DNA from: Halomonas alkalicola | GTDB lineage: Bacteria; Pseudomonadota; Gammaproteobacteria; Pseudomonadales; Halomonadaceae | Length of the DNA stretch: 64,000 nucleotides | Assembly: GCF_030704205.1 (NCBI RefSeq) | Contig: NZ_CP131913.1 | Coordinates: 2,852,001-2,916,000 of the forward strand | Direction of reading: 5' to 3' | Shown here: positions 36,897 through 45,985 of the stretch, piece after piece | Layout: each line of letters starts with the position of its first letter | Position numbering within the stretch: the first letter of the stretch is position 1 | Translations under genes and position numbers: made by a program | The notes under the pieces: generated by a model | Databases searched by the model: none | What the model saw: the letters and a program-made list of their open reading frames with translations, nothing else | Told to the model about the DNA's origin: nothing

Positions 36897-37877
36897 ATGA
36901 AACGCCATGCTTTCTCGGCTGCTGCCTTCTCCGGCGCCCTGCTCGGTGCTGCGATGTTCTCGGCCCCGGCCGTGGCCCAGGATCGCTTCATCACCATCGG
37001 CACCGGCGGCCAGACCGGCGTCTACTACGTGGTCGGCCAGTCGGTCTGCCGCATGGTCAACCGCGGCAGCGACGAGCACAACATCCGCTGCAACGCCCCC
37101 TCCACCGGCGGCTCCGTGGCCAACGTCAATGGCATGAAGAGCGGCGAGCTGGACATGGGCGTGGTGCAGTCCGACGTCCAGTATCGCGCCTACCACGGCG
37201 AGGACAACTTCGCCGAGGATGGCGCCTGGGAAGAGATGCGCGCCGTCTTCACCATGCACGGCGAGCCGCTGACCGTGGTGGCCCGCGCCGACTCCGGCAT
37301 CGAGCACATCAGCGACTTCCCGGGCAAGCGCGTCAATATCGGCAACCCGGGTTCCGGCCAGCGCAACACCATGAACGTCGTCATGGAGGCCATGGGCTGG
37401 GATACCAGCGTCTTCTCCCTGGCCTCCCAGCTGGATGCCGCCGAGCAGGCCGCGGCCCTCTCCGACAACAACATCGATGCCATGGTCTACGTGGTGGGCC
37501 ACCCCAACGGCTCCATCCAGGAGGCCACCACCACCATCGATGCGCGCCTGATCCCGGTGACCGGCCCGGAGATCGAGGAGATCATCGAGGCCAATCCCTA
37601 CTACACCCACGCGGTGATTCCGGGTGGCATGTACCGCGGCAACGACGAGGACGTCGAGACCTTCGGCGTGGCGGCGACCTTCGTCACCTCTGCGGAGGTG
37701 GACGAGGAGATCGTCTACGAGACGGTCAAGGCGGTGTTCGAGAACTTCGATCGCTTCAAGCGCCTGCACCCGGCCTTCGAGAACCTGCAGGAGGAGCAGA
37801 TGATCTCCGAGGGTCTGACTGCGCCGCTGCATGACGGTGCGGCCCGCTACTATCGCGAGCGCGGCTGGATCGAGTGA
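36897..37877 (+). CDS. TAXI-family TRAP transporter substrate-binding protein
   Basis: 326 residues with a Sec signal peptide cleaved after PAVAQ (about residue 28). The TAXI hallmark ITIGTGGQTGVYYVVG comes next, then NAPSTGGSVANVNGMKSGEL and VNIGNPGSGQRNTM. It binds an unknown anion such as glutamate or 2-oxoglutarate. It is encoded upstream of the fused TAXI permease. The ATG at 36897 starts the signal peptide; earlier in-frame starts lack a ribosome site. Confidence 0.92.
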   Translation: MKRHAFSAAAFSGALLGAAMFSAPAVAQDRFITIGTGGQTGVYYVVGQSVCRMVNRGSDEHNIRCNAPSTGGSVANVNGMKSGELDMGVVQSDVQYRAYHGEDNFAEDGAWEEMRAVFTMHGEPLTVVARADSGIEHISDFPGKRVNIGNPGSGQRNTMNVVMEAMGWDTSVFSLASQLDAAEQAAALSDNNIDAMVYVVGHPNGSIQEATTTIDARLIPVTGPEIEEIIEANPYYTHAVIPGGMYRGNDEDVETFGVAATFVTSAEVDEEIVYETVKAVFENFDRFKRLHPAFENLQEEQMISEGLTAPLHDGAARYYRERGWIE

Positions 37878-37911
37878 TTCCAGCGGCGTCAGCCAATCAC
37901 CCGTGGTGATC

Positions 37912-37944
37912 GATGCGCGGACCCCCTCGGGGCGTCCGCGCATC
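37912..37944 (+). terminator. hairpin between TAXI binding protein and permease
   Basis: GATGCGCGGA/TCCGCGCATC, a 10-bp outer stem with a GC-rich inner stem. No T-run; a partial terminator or mRNA stabiliser. Confidence 0.55.
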
Positions 37945-38020
37945 TCGTTGGGGCCCCGCCTGGGGCCATCCACCACGGGCAGGGATAGACACAACACTTG
38001 ACTGCGGGCAGGGCCAGCAC

Positions 38021-40624
38021 ATGACTGACGAGAACACCAAACCCCGCGCCTCGGAGGTAGACCTGGAGGATATGGTCGCCTCCAGCGACTCCGGGGCGCG
38101 CAAGCCGCTGGGAGCGCCCGGCAAGCTGCTGGTAGGCATTGCAGCCAGCTGGTCGCTGTTCCAGCTGTGGATTGCGTCGCCGCTCCCCTACATGTTCCGC
38201 TTCGGTGTCTTCAACGCCACCGAGGCGCGTTCGATCCACCTGGCATTCGCCCTCTTCCTGGCCTTCATGGCCTACCCGGCGCTGAAGCGCTCGCCTCGTG
38301 ATCGCATCCCGATCCAGGACTGGATCTTCGCGGCGGTGGCCGCCTTCTGCGGCGCCTACATGTTCCTCTTCTACGAGCAGCTCTCCAACCGGCCGGGGGC
38401 ACCGATCACCCAGGACGTGATCGTCGGCGTGATCGGCCTGGTGATGCTGCTGGAGGCCACCCGCCGGGCGCTGGGGCCACCCCTGATGATCGTGGCCTCG
38501 GTCTTCATCCTCTATTCCCTGTTTGGCCCCCAGATGCCGGGCATCCTGGCCCACCGCGGCGTCAGCCTGAACGGTCTGATCAACCACCAGTGGCTGACCG
38601 CCCAGGGGGTGTTCGGCATCGCCCTCGGGGTCTCGACCAGCTTCGTCTTCCTGTTCGTGCTCTTCGGCGCCCTGCTCGACAAGGCCGGGGCCGGCAACTA
38701 CTTCATCAAGGTGGCCTTCTCGCTGCTCGGTCACTACAAGGGCGGCCCTGCCAAGGCGGCGGTGGTGGCCTCCGGGATGACCGGCCTGATCTCCGGTTCG
38801 TCGATTGCCAATACCGTCACCACCGGCACCTTTACCATCCCCATGATGAAGCGGGTCGGCTTCTCGGCGGAGAAGGCCGGCGCCGTGGAGGTCTCCTCCT
38901 CGGTGAATGGCCAGATCATGCCGCCGGTGATGGGGGCCGCGGCCTTCCTGATGGTCGAGTATGTCGGCATTCCCTACGTGGAGGTGATCAAGCACGCCTT
39001 CCTGCCGGCGTTGATCTCCTATATCGCCCTGATCTACATCGTCCATCTGGAGGCGCTCAAGGCCAACATGCAGGGCCTGCCCTCGAGCAATCCCGCGCGC
39101 CCCTTCCTCAACAAGGTCATCGGCTTCCTGACCGGCCTGCTGCTGCTGATGGCGCTCTCCTTTGCCGTCTACTACGGCCTCGGCTGGCTCAAGCCGGTGC
39201 TCGGCGATGCCACCCCCTGGGTGGTGGCCGTGGGGCTGGCGGTGATCTATGTGGCGCTGCTCAAGGTGGGCGCCAGGTATCCGGAGCTGGAGCTCGACGA
39301 CCCGAGCTCCAAGGTGGTCAAGCTGCCCGAGACCCGGCCCACGGTGATGGTCGGCCTGCACTACATCCTGCCGGTGATCGTGCTGGTGTGGTGCCTGATG
39401 GTGGAGCGCCTCTCGCCCGGGCTTTCCGCCTTCTGGGCCACGGTGTTCATGATCTTCATCATGGTCACCCAGCGCCCCCTGATCGCGCTCTTCCGCGGTC
39501 GCAGCAAGGTCGCTGGGGACATCAAGGAGGGCTTCAAGGACCTGTGGGATGGCCTGGTGGCCGGTGCCCGCAACATGATCGGCATCGGTATCGCCACGGC
39601 GGCGGCGGGCATCATCGTCGGGGCGGTCTCCCAGACCGGTGTCGGCCTGGTGCTGGCCGACGTGGTGGAGATCCTCTCCATGGGCAACCTGATGCTGATC
39701 CTGCTGCTCACCGCGCTGCTCAGCCTGATCCTCGGCATGGGCCTGCCCACCACCGCCAACTACATCGTGGTCTCGGCGCTGATGGCGCCGGTGATCGTGA
39801 TGCTGGGGCAGCAGAACGGCCTGATCGTGCCGCTGATCGCGGTGCACCTCTTCGTCTTCTACTTCGGCATCATGGCCGACGTGACCCCCCCGGTGGGCCT
39901 GGCGTCGTTCGCGGCGGCGGCGGTCTCCGGCGGCGATCCGCTGCGCACCGGTTTCCAGGCCTTCTACTACTACTACAGCCTGCGCACCGCGGCGCTGCCC
40001 TTCCTGTTCATCTTCAACACCGACCTGCTGCTGATCGATGTCGGGTGGCTGCAGGGGATAGTGATCTTCATCATCGCCACCATCGCCATGCTGATCTTCG
40101 CTGCGGGTACCCAGGGCTACATGATCGTGCGCAACCGCTGGTATGAGTCGGTGCTGCTGCTGCTGGTGGCCTTCACCCTGTTCCGCCCGGGGTTCTGGAT
40201 GGACAAGGTCCACGACCCCTACGAGGCGGTGCCCCCCAGCCAGTTCGTCCAGGCCCTGGGTGACGTGGAGGACGGCAGCAACCTGCGGGTGCAGATCGCC
40301 GGCGAGGACGCCTTCGGCGATCCCATGACCACCTATGTGCTGGTGCCGGTGCCCCGCGGCGATACCGGCGAGGAGCGCATGGAGCGTCTCGGCATGGAGC
40401 TGTGGGTCGATGGCGATCAGGCCATGGTGGACTTCGTCGAGTTCGGCAGCCTGGCGGCCGACCTGGGGTTCGACTTCGACCAGGAGATCCTCGAGGTACT
40501 GGCCCCGGTGGATCGCTGGGCCAAGGAGTGGATGTGGATACCGGGCTTCCTGGTGTTTGGCCTGGTGGTGATGCTGCAGCGTCGCCGTCGTGAACCCGGT
40601 ACCGGCCAGGCGGCTACTGCCTGA
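38021..40624 (+). CDS. fused TRAP transporter permease (4TM/12TM) of the TAXI type
   Basis: 867 residues: a DctQ-like four-helix part at about residues 35-170, then a DctM-like part with GLISGSSIANTVTTGTFTIP and ILGMGLPTTANYIVVSALMA. A C-terminal extension beyond residue 690 carries two more helices around a hydrophilic region rich in Asp/Glu. Fused permeases are normal for TAXI systems. The ATG at 38021 is chosen because the open frame upstream crosses the hairpin. UspA follows 13 bp later. Confidence 0.93.
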   Translation: MTDENTKPRASEVDLEDMVASSDSGARKPLGAPGKLLVGIAASWSLFQLWIASPLPYMFRFGVFNATEARSIHLAFALFLAFMAYPALKRSPRDRIPIQDWIFAAVAAFCGAYMFLFYEQLSNRPGAPITQDVIVGVIGLVMLLEATRRALGPPLMIVASVFILYSLFGPQMPGILAHRGVSLNGLINHQWLTAQGVFGIALGVSTSFVFLFVLFGALLDKAGAGNYFIKVAFSLLGHYKGGPAKAAVVASGMTGLISGSSIANTVTTGTFTIPMMKRVGFSAEKAGAVEVSSSVNGQIMPPVMGAAAFLMVEYVGIPYVEVIKHAFLPALISYIALIYIVHLEALKANMQGLPSSNPARPFLNKVIGFLTGLLLLMALSFAVYYGLGWLKPVLGDATPWVVAVGLAVIYVALLKVGARYPELELDDPSSKVVKLPETRPTVMVGLHYILPVIVLVWCLMVERLSPGLSAFWATVFMIFIMVTQRPLIALFRGRSKVAGDIKEGFKDLWDGLVAGARNMIGIGIATAAAGIIVGAVSQTGVGLVLADVVEILSMGNLMLILLLTALLSLILGMGLPTTANYIVVSALMAPVIVMLGQQNGLIVPLIAVHLFVFYFGIMADVTPPVGLASFAAAAVSGGDPLRTGFQAFYYYYSLRTAALPFLFIFNTDLLLIDVGWLQGIVIFIIATIAMLIFAAGTQGYMIVRNRWYESVLLLLVAFTLFRPGFWMDKVHDPYEAVPPSQFVQALGDVEDGSNLRVQIAGEDAFGDPMTTYVLVPVPRGDTGEERMERLGMELWVDGDQAMVDFVEFGSLAADLGFDFDQEILEVLAPVDRWAKEWMWIPGFLVFGLVVMLQRRRREPGTGQAATA

Positions 40625-40637
40625 AGGAGACGATGAC

Positions 40638-41066
40638 ATGTACAACAAGATCCTGATGCCGGTGGACCTCAACGAGGAGAGCTCCTGGAAGAAGGCGCTG
40701 CCCACGGCGGTGACCCTGTGCCGCACCTTTGGCGCCTCGCTGCATGTGGTGACGGTGCTGCCGGACTACCGGATGCCCCTGGTGGGCTCCTACTTTCCGA
40801 AGGACTTCGCCAAGAAGGCCCACGAGGCCGTTACCGAGGCCCAGCACCGGTTCATCCAGGAGCACGTGCCCGAGGACATCAAGGTGCAGACGGTGATTGT
40901 CGACGGCTCGCCCTGGGAGGCGATCATCAAGGCGGCCAAGAAGCTCGAGGTCGACCTGATCGTGATGGCCTCCCACAACAAGCGCAAGTTCGCCGACTAC
41001 GTGCTGGGTCCCAACGCCGAGCACGTGGTGCACCACTCCAAGATGTCGGTGATGATCGTGCGGTAA
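40638..41066 (+). CDS. universal stress protein UspA family (TRAP-associated, TeaD-like)
   Basis: 142 residues, with KILMPVDLNEESSWKKALP at the N-terminus. VDLIVMASHNKRKFADYVLGPNAEHVVHHS (given here only by its ends VDLIVMASHN and AEHVVHHS) holds the ATP-binding G-x2-G-x9-G type loop in a degenerate form. It follows the TAXI permease by 13 bp. In the ectoine transporter of Halomonas a UspA protein (TeaD) regulates transport, and this may act similarly. Confidence 0.88.
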   Translation: MYNKILMPVDLNEESSWKKALPTAVTLCRTFGASLHVVTVLPDYRMPLVGSYFPKDFAKKAHEAVTEAQHRFIQEHVPEDIKVQTVIVDGSPWEAIIKAAKKLEVDLIVMASHNKRKFADYVLGPNAEHVVHHSKMSVMIVR

Positions 41067-41106
41067 GCGGCCGCTCTCCACGGGCGCCCCCGGTGCCCCC
41101 TTGCAG

Positions 41107-41142
41107 CGCAGGCGCCCCGGCCAACTGGCGGGGGCGCCTGCG
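41107..41142. terminator. bidirectional terminator between uspA and the SoxYZ gene
   Basis: Perfect 12-bp stem CGCAGGCGCCCC/GGGGCGCCTGCG with a 12-nt loop between two convergent genes. Confidence 0.75.
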
Positions 41143-41164
41143 TTCGGGTGGGTGGAGTCGCCGA

Positions 41165-41980
41165 TCAGCCGACGCTGAGTCTCGCCTCGTGGCGGGCGCT
41201 CTCGCCGCTGTCGTCCTGCCATTCGATGACCAGCTCGGCGTCCTCCTGCGGCGCCAGGTGGAAGCGCAGGTAGGGGTTGGCCGATATTGACTGGTGGAGG
41301 TCGGCGGCGAAGGCGGTCTCGCCGTCGAGGGTCACGGTGAAGCGCTCGATGATGTGGCGCGGCAGCGTCTCGCCGTCGCTGCCCTCGCGCAGCCCGGTCT
41401 CCATGGGGTGGCTGATCAGGGTGCGAACCTCGCCTGGCACGCCGGCGGTGAAGCGCTCGGGCAGGCTGAGGCTGACTCGCGGGTTGGTCAGCGGCTCGGG
41501 GCCCTGGTCGTCACCGCGCATCAGGCAGCCGCTGACGGTGATGCGTACCTCTCGGGCGGTGGCGAAGGTCTCGCCCTGCTGGGTGCGTGCGATGGCGATC
41601 ACCTGCTGGGTCTCGTTGAGGCGCACCCGAGTGGAGATCTCCGGCAGGCCGGCCGCGGGGCCGAGCGAGAAGCTGGCGATCTCGGGAGAGGGGTTGCCGG
41701 TGGCGAAGAGGTGGATCTCGGTCAGGTAATCGTCGTCGGCGAGGCTGCCGTCGAAGCTGATGGTGAGGGGGACGGCCGAGCCGTCTTCCGACACGTGGGG
41801 CAGATCGAGGACCAGTCCTTCGGTAGCCGGGGTGGTGCCCCCGAGCAGCTCGCTGGCGGCCTCCAGGCGTTGCCAGGGGCCGTCGGCCAGCGCGACTGGC
41901 GCGAGGAGCATCAGGCCAGCACCAATCAGCAGGCGGCGTCGTGAGAGCAGGCGTCGGGTCAGGGGGTGGGGCATGGGCAA
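41165..41980 (-). CDS. SoxYZ-fusion sulfur carrier protein
   Basis: 271 residues. A Tat-like leader (SRRRLLIGAGLMLLAPVALA) is followed by a SoxY-type domain (about 35-150) and a SoxZ-type domain (about 165-271) with GEVRTLISHPMETGLR. The mature part has a single Cys, Cys152 in TVSGCLM; the GGCGG carrier tail of classical SoxY is absent. It could carry sulfur on Cys152. It is last in a minus-strand set with a YeeE transporter and flavocytochrome c sulfide dehydrogenase, with no SoxAX, SoxB or SoxCD nearby. Confidence 0.88.
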   Translation of the reverse strand: MPMPHPLTRRLLSRRRLLIGAGLMLLAPVALADGPWQRLEAASELLGGTTPATEGLVLDLPHVSEDGSAVPLTISFDGSLADDDYLTEIHLFATGNPSPEIASFSLGPAAGLPEISTRVRLNETQQVIAIARTQQGETFATAREVRITVSGCLMRGDDQGPEPLTNPRVSLSLPERFTAGVPGEVRTLISHPMETGLREGSDGETLPRHIIERFTVTLDGETAFAADLHQSISANPYLRFHLAPQEDAELVIEWQDDSGESARHEARLSVG

Positions 41981-41996
41981 TTTCCTGGAGGGTTAG

Positions 41997-43028
41997 TCAG
42001 GTCGTCGAATTGGACAGCGAAAGCGGCCCCTTGATCCCCAGCCAGGCGCCGAGGAGGATGCCGGCCAGGGCGGCGAAGGTGGGCAGCGCCAGGGTCGAGA
42101 AGCCCGACAGCCCCTGGCCGATGGAGCAGCCCAGGGCCAGCACGCCGCCGATGCCCATCAGGCTGCCGCCGGCCATGCTGCGCCCCATGTGGCCTGGACC
42201 ACTGAAGCCCTGCCAGCGGAAGTCGCGGCGGGCGAGTGCCATCACCAGGGCGCCCGCCAGCACCCCGGCCACCACGCTGACGCCGAAGCCGAGCCGGCTG
42301 CCGGTGGAGAGCATGGCGTACTGCAGGCTGTCGCCGATGGGGGCGATGAAGGTGAGGGTGGCCAGGCGCACCGGCTCGAAGTCGTCGAAGCCCAGCACGC
42401 CGGTGGCAAGCCAGCCGGCCGGTACCAGGGCGCCGATGACCAGCCCGCCGAGCCAGTCTCGCGGCGAAGCGCGAAAGTCGCGGCTGGCAAGCGCCCAGGC
42501 GATGAGTGCGCCGCCGAGCACCAGGGCCGGCAGCCAGGCGGGAACGCCGAGCAGCCCGGGCAGATCCCGGGCGGGGAGGGCGAGGGTGGTGGCACCCTCG
42601 AGCCAGACCCGCAGCGGAGCGAGCAGGCCGGAGAGGGTCATGGCGGCCGAAAGGCCCAGGCAGACCAGCACCACGAAGCTCCTCAGGTTGCCGCTGCCGA
42701 GCAGCACCAGCGAGCGGGCGCCGCAGCCGTTGGCCAGCACCATGCCGTAGCCGAACAGCGCACCGCCCAGGGGCACCGCCAGCCAGGAGGCGCTGGGCGG
42801 CAGGTAGAGGGCGCCCCCCAGCGACAGGACGCCCGTGGCCACGAGCGCCTGACTGCCCAGCAGCGCCACGGCCATGGCCAGGGCGAAGGCGCGCAGCTTG
42901 ACGGTGTCGCCTCGCGTCCAGGCGTTGGCCAGCCCGCGCATCAGGCAGAATCCGGTGGCCTGGGCGGTGGCGCCGAAGGCCAGGCCGATCACCAGGCCCG
43001 ACCAGGCCACCAGCTCGGTATGGCTCAT
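41997..43028 (-). CDS. YeeE/YedE (TsuA)-family sulfur-compound transporter
   Basis: 343 residues, about nine membrane segments. Three conserved cysteines fit the thiosulfate channel family: GFCLMRGLANAW, LANGCGARSLVLLGSGNLR and LALGCSIGQGLSGFSTLALP. It would move thiosulfate or another sulfane-sulfur anion across the inner membrane. It precedes the soxYZ gene by 16 bp. Confidence 0.88.
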   Translation of the reverse strand: MSHTELVAWSGLVIGLAFGATAQATGFCLMRGLANAWTRGDTVKLRAFALAMAVALLGSQALVATGVLSLGGALYLPPSASWLAVPLGGALFGYGMVLANGCGARSLVLLGSGNLRSFVVLVCLGLSAAMTLSGLLAPLRVWLEGATTLALPARDLPGLLGVPAWLPALVLGGALIAWALASRDFRASPRDWLGGLVIGALVPAGWLATGVLGFDDFEPVRLATLTFIAPIGDSLQYAMLSTGSRLGFGVSVVAGVLAGALVMALARRDFRWQGFSGPGHMGRSMAGGSLMGIGGVLALGCSIGQGLSGFSTLALPTFAALAGILLGAWLGIKGPLSLSNSTT

Positions 43029-43057
43029 GGAAAACTCCTCGATCCTTCAACGAAACG

Positions 43058-43077
43058 GGGCCACCCGAAGGTGGCCC
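43058..43077 (-). terminator. hairpin between fccB and yeeE
   Basis: Stem GGGCCACC/GGTGGCCC with a CGAA/TTCG tetraloop, followed on the minus strand by CGTTTCGTT. It may partly separate yeeE-soxYZ from the sulfide dehydrogenase genes. Confidence 0.6.
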
Positions 43078-43105
43078 TGCGCATCATATCACTGCCGCTC
43101 CCGGG

Positions 43106-44422
43106 TCAGACGCTGGTGCCCCAGGTGTCCTGGCAGATGGCGTTGTACCAGCCCACGGCGTACTCGGCCTCGAGTGCCCGGATATGGTCCGGGGCGTCGG
43201 CCGGGCTGAGCCCGCCGGCGCCCTCCACCTCGGCGATGACGCCTTCCTGGACCCGGTAGACCCCGGCCACCGAGATGCCGTACTCGGGGCCGATCAGGCT
43301 GTAGCAGGTGTTGGTCCAGTAGGGCTCCGGGGCGGCACGGCCCGAGAGGTCCGCGGCGATGGCGGCGGCCACCACCTTGGCCTGGTTATTGGCGCAGAAG
43401 CCCGACTTGGGCATCGGCGCGGCCACCGTGGCATCGCCCACCACATAGATGTCGCGGACCCGCTCGGACTCGAAGGTCTCGGCCTTGACCGGCACCCAGC
43501 CGGACTCATCGGTGACGCCTGCGCGCTCGGCGATGAAGCCCGCCTTCTGGGGCGGGATCACATTGAGCACATCGGCCCGGTGGCGGGTGCCGAACTCGGT
43601 CTCCACCTCGAGGTTCTCGGCATCCACCCGGGTCACGCGGCCGTCGCCGGAGAGGCCCACCCACTCGATGCGGTCGCCGTAGAGGCGTTCCCAGCCGGCG
43701 GTGAACAGCCCCTGCTTGGAGAAGTTGTCCTTGGCGTCGAGGATCAGCACCTTCGAGTTGGGCTTATGCTGGCTGAAGTAGTGGGCCACCATGCTGGCGC
43801 GCTCGTAGGGTCCCGGCGGGCAGCGGAAGGGGTTCTCGGGGGCCACCATCACGAAGGTACCGCCGTCGTCCATCTCCTCGAGCTGGCGGCGCAGCAGCTC
43901 GGATTGGGCGCCGGCCTTCCAGGCGTGGGGCGCGAGCTCGGCGGCCGCCTCGTCGTACCCCTCGGGGGCGTTCCAGCGGAAGTCGATGCCCGGCGAGAGC
44001 ACCAGGCGATCGTAGGCCAGGGTCTCGCCGTTGGAGAGGCGCACGCGGTGCCCGTGGGGGTCGACGTCCTCGGCCAGGGCATGCACCACCCGCACGCCGT
44101 AGCGATCGCGCAGTTCGTCATAGCCGTGGGCGATGGAGCGCATGTCGCGCAGGCCGCCCAGGAAGAGGTTGCTGAACGGGCAGGTGTAGAAGACCTCCGC
44201 GGGCTCCACCAGGGTGACCTCGATGGCCGGATTGGCCCGCTTGAGGTACTTGGCGGCGGTGGCGCCACCGAAGCCGCCACCGATCACCACCACGCGGCCG
44301 GCGGGGCCGTTGGCGATGGCGAAGGGAGAGAGGCCACCTAACAGGGGCAGGGTGGAGGCGGCGCCGAGGCCCTGGAGGAAGCGACGCCGGGAAACGCCCT
44401 GGCGTTGGGAATCATGACTCAT
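43106..44422 (-). CDS. fccB: flavocytochrome c sulfide dehydrogenase, flavoprotein subunit
   Basis: 438 residues. A Tat signal (SRRRFLQGLGAASTLPLLGG) directs it to the periplasm. The FAD site is RVVVIGGGFGGATAAKYLKR. The redox-active cysteines are in FYTCPFSNLF and SGFCANNQAK. It oxidises sulfide to sulfane sulfur and passes electrons to the adjacent cytochrome c. The cytochrome gene is 9 bp upstream, so they form one unit. Confidence 0.94.
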   Translation of the reverse strand: MSHDSQRQGVSRRRFLQGLGAASTLPLLGGLSPFAIANGPAGRVVVIGGGFGGATAAKYLKRANPAIEVTLVEPAEVFYTCPFSNLFLGGLRDMRSIAHGYDELRDRYGVRVVHALAEDVDPHGHRVRLSNGETLAYDRLVLSPGIDFRWNAPEGYDEAAAELAPHAWKAGAQSELLRRQLEEMDDGGTFVMVAPENPFRCPPGPYERASMVAHYFSQHKPNSKVLILDAKDNFSKQGLFTAGWERLYGDRIEWVGLSGDGRVTRVDAENLEVETEFGTRHRADVLNVIPPQKAGFIAERAGVTDESGWVPVKAETFESERVRDIYVVGDATVAAPMPKSGFCANNQAKVVAAAIAADLSGRAAPEPYWTNTCYSLIGPEYGISVAGVYRVQEGVIAEVEGAGGLSPADAPDHIRALEAEYAVGWYNAICQDTWGTSV

Positions 44423-44431
44423 GGGGCCTCC

Positions 44432-44764
44432 TCAGGGCGCGTCGATGGTGGCGAAGTGGCCGGCCAGCGCCGAGAGTTCCTCGTCGCTGAAGCCGCGGGC
44501 GATACGGTTCATCACCGTGGTGTCCGGAATCTCATCGCGCTTGAAGGCGAGCAGGCGCGACTCCAGCACGGCCTGGGGCCGGCCGGCGATGGCGGGCACC
44601 GGACCGGAGAGGCGGCCATCGGTGCCGTGGCAACTGGCGCAGCCCCCGGCCATCACCTCGAGCTGCTCGCGGGAGAATTCATCATCGGCATGGGCGGCCA
44701 GGGCCAGGCCGCCAAGTAGCAGGGCCCCCAGCAGGGAGACCGCCATGGGTCGTGGCAGGGTCAT
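44432..44764 (-). CDS. fccA: class I cytochrome c (flavocytochrome c partner)
   Basis: 110 residues with a Sec signal peptide cleaved near AAHADD (residue 26). One heme site, CASCH, lies at residues 42-46. It is a small single-heme cytochrome, shorter than diheme FccA, and serves as electron acceptor of the flavoprotein. First gene of the minus-strand sulfide operon. A CRP/FNR-type box lies 177 bp upstream. Confidence 0.92.
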   Translation of the reverse strand: MTLPRPMAVSLLGALLLGGLALAAHADDEFSREQLEVMAGGCASCHGTDGRLSGPVPAIAGRPQAVLESRLLAFKRDEIPDTTVMNRIARGFSDEELSALAGHFATIDAP

Positions 44765-44940
44765 CGTCAGGTTCCTTGGGCTGGGCCCCGAGGGGGCTTT
44801 TCTTCTGGTTCTGGTCTGGAGTTATGGCAGAACGCCATGCTAGGGCAGCCATGGCCAGTCTGACAAAGAACCAATCGTGATCAGCTTATGTATCTCACGC
44901 CGGAAAGCGTGGAATTCGCGAGGGTGGCCAGGCGGCAGGA

Positions 44941-44954
44941 TTGACTCCGGTCAA
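44941..44954. promoter_or_regulatory. CRP/FNR-family box in the fccA-DUF2189 divergent region
   Basis: TTGACTCCGGTCAA is a perfect TTGA-N6-TCAA palindrome, fitting ANR/DNR-type regulators. It is 177 bp from fccA and 107 bp from the DUF2189 start. The 296-bp region shows nothing else clear. Confidence 0.5.
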
Positions 44955-45060
44955 CTACATTAATCCTGAGTTAACTGGTTAAGGCGGCATTAGGTCGCAG
45001 GCCGGTGCCGGAACCGTCCCGCGGGAAGCGGGAATTACATGGCGCAACAGGGGTGACACC

Positions 45061-45888
45061 ATGAACGCGGCAACAACAAAAGCGGATCACAAGGCTGCAG
45101 CGCCCAGGGTCAAGATCACCATCAACCCGGTGGGCATGGATCGGCCGAGGGCCTGGCTGGCGGCCGGCATCGAGGATTTCCGCCAGGCCACGGCGGTGAG
45201 CCTCGCCTACGGCATGTTCTGGGTGGGCCTGAGCATCGCCATCACCGCCGGGGCCATCACCCTGGGGCTTTGGCACTGGCTGCTGCCCATGGTGGCAGGC
45301 TTCATGTTCATCGGCCCGCTGGTGGCGGTGGGTTCCTACGGCGTCAGTCGCGCCCTGGAGGCGAATCGGGCTCCCCACCTGGGAGATGCCTTCGGGGCCT
45401 GGCGGCCTCACGCCGGCCAGCTCGCAATGATGGGCGTGATGATGATGATCTTCTTCCTGGCCTGGATTCGGCTGGCGACCCTGCTCTTCGCCCTCTTCTT
45501 CGGTTTCGAGGTGCCGAGCCCGGCCACCCTCTACTCCGCCCTGCTGACTACCCCCGAGGGCCTCGGGATGATCGCCGTGGGCAGCGTGCTGGGGGGCATC
45601 CTCGCCTTCGGCGCCTTCGCCATCAGCGTGGTGGCCATTCCGACCCTGATGCACCACGACCTCACCTTCATGGAGGGCATCGAGGCCAGCGTGCGTTCCG
45701 TGGGGCGCAACTTCCGCCCGATGCTGCTGTGGGCGGCGATCCTGACCGGCTGTGTGCTTGTCGGTGTGCTGACCTTCTACATCGGCCTGGCGCTGATCCT
45801 GCCGGTGCTGGGCTTCGCCAGCTGGCACGCCTACGAGGATCTGGTGCGTGTCGACGTGATCGAGGAGGACGGCGAACTGCACGGCTGA
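45061..45888 (+). CDS. DUF2189 membrane protein
   Basis: 275 residues, about six membrane helices in the second half, with FMFIGPLVAVGSYGVSRALE, which is typical of DUF2189. The function is unknown; members are often near respiratory or cytochrome genes. A charged N-terminal 50 residues precede the first helix. The possible FNR-type box upstream hints at oxygen-responsive control. Confidence 0.85.
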   Translation: MNAATTKADHKAAAPRVKITINPVGMDRPRAWLAAGIEDFRQATAVSLAYGMFWVGLSIAITAGAITLGLWHWLLPMVAGFMFIGPLVAVGSYGVSRALEANRAPHLGDAFGAWRPHAGQLAMMGVMMMIFFLAWIRLATLLFALFFGFEVPSPATLYSALLTTPEGLGMIAVGSVLGGILAFGAFAISVVAIPTLMHHDLTFMEGIEASVRSVGRNFRPMLLWAAILTGCVLVGVLTFYIGLALILPVLGFASWHAYEDLVRVDVIEEDGELHG

Positions 45889-45985
45889 GCCCGCTCGCCC
45901 TGCCGGGGCCAGGGCACTATGCTGGGGGGCGTTGACGCCCCCCTTTTCGTTGCTGGCGCCATCCCGGCCCCCACAAGGTGATGCC

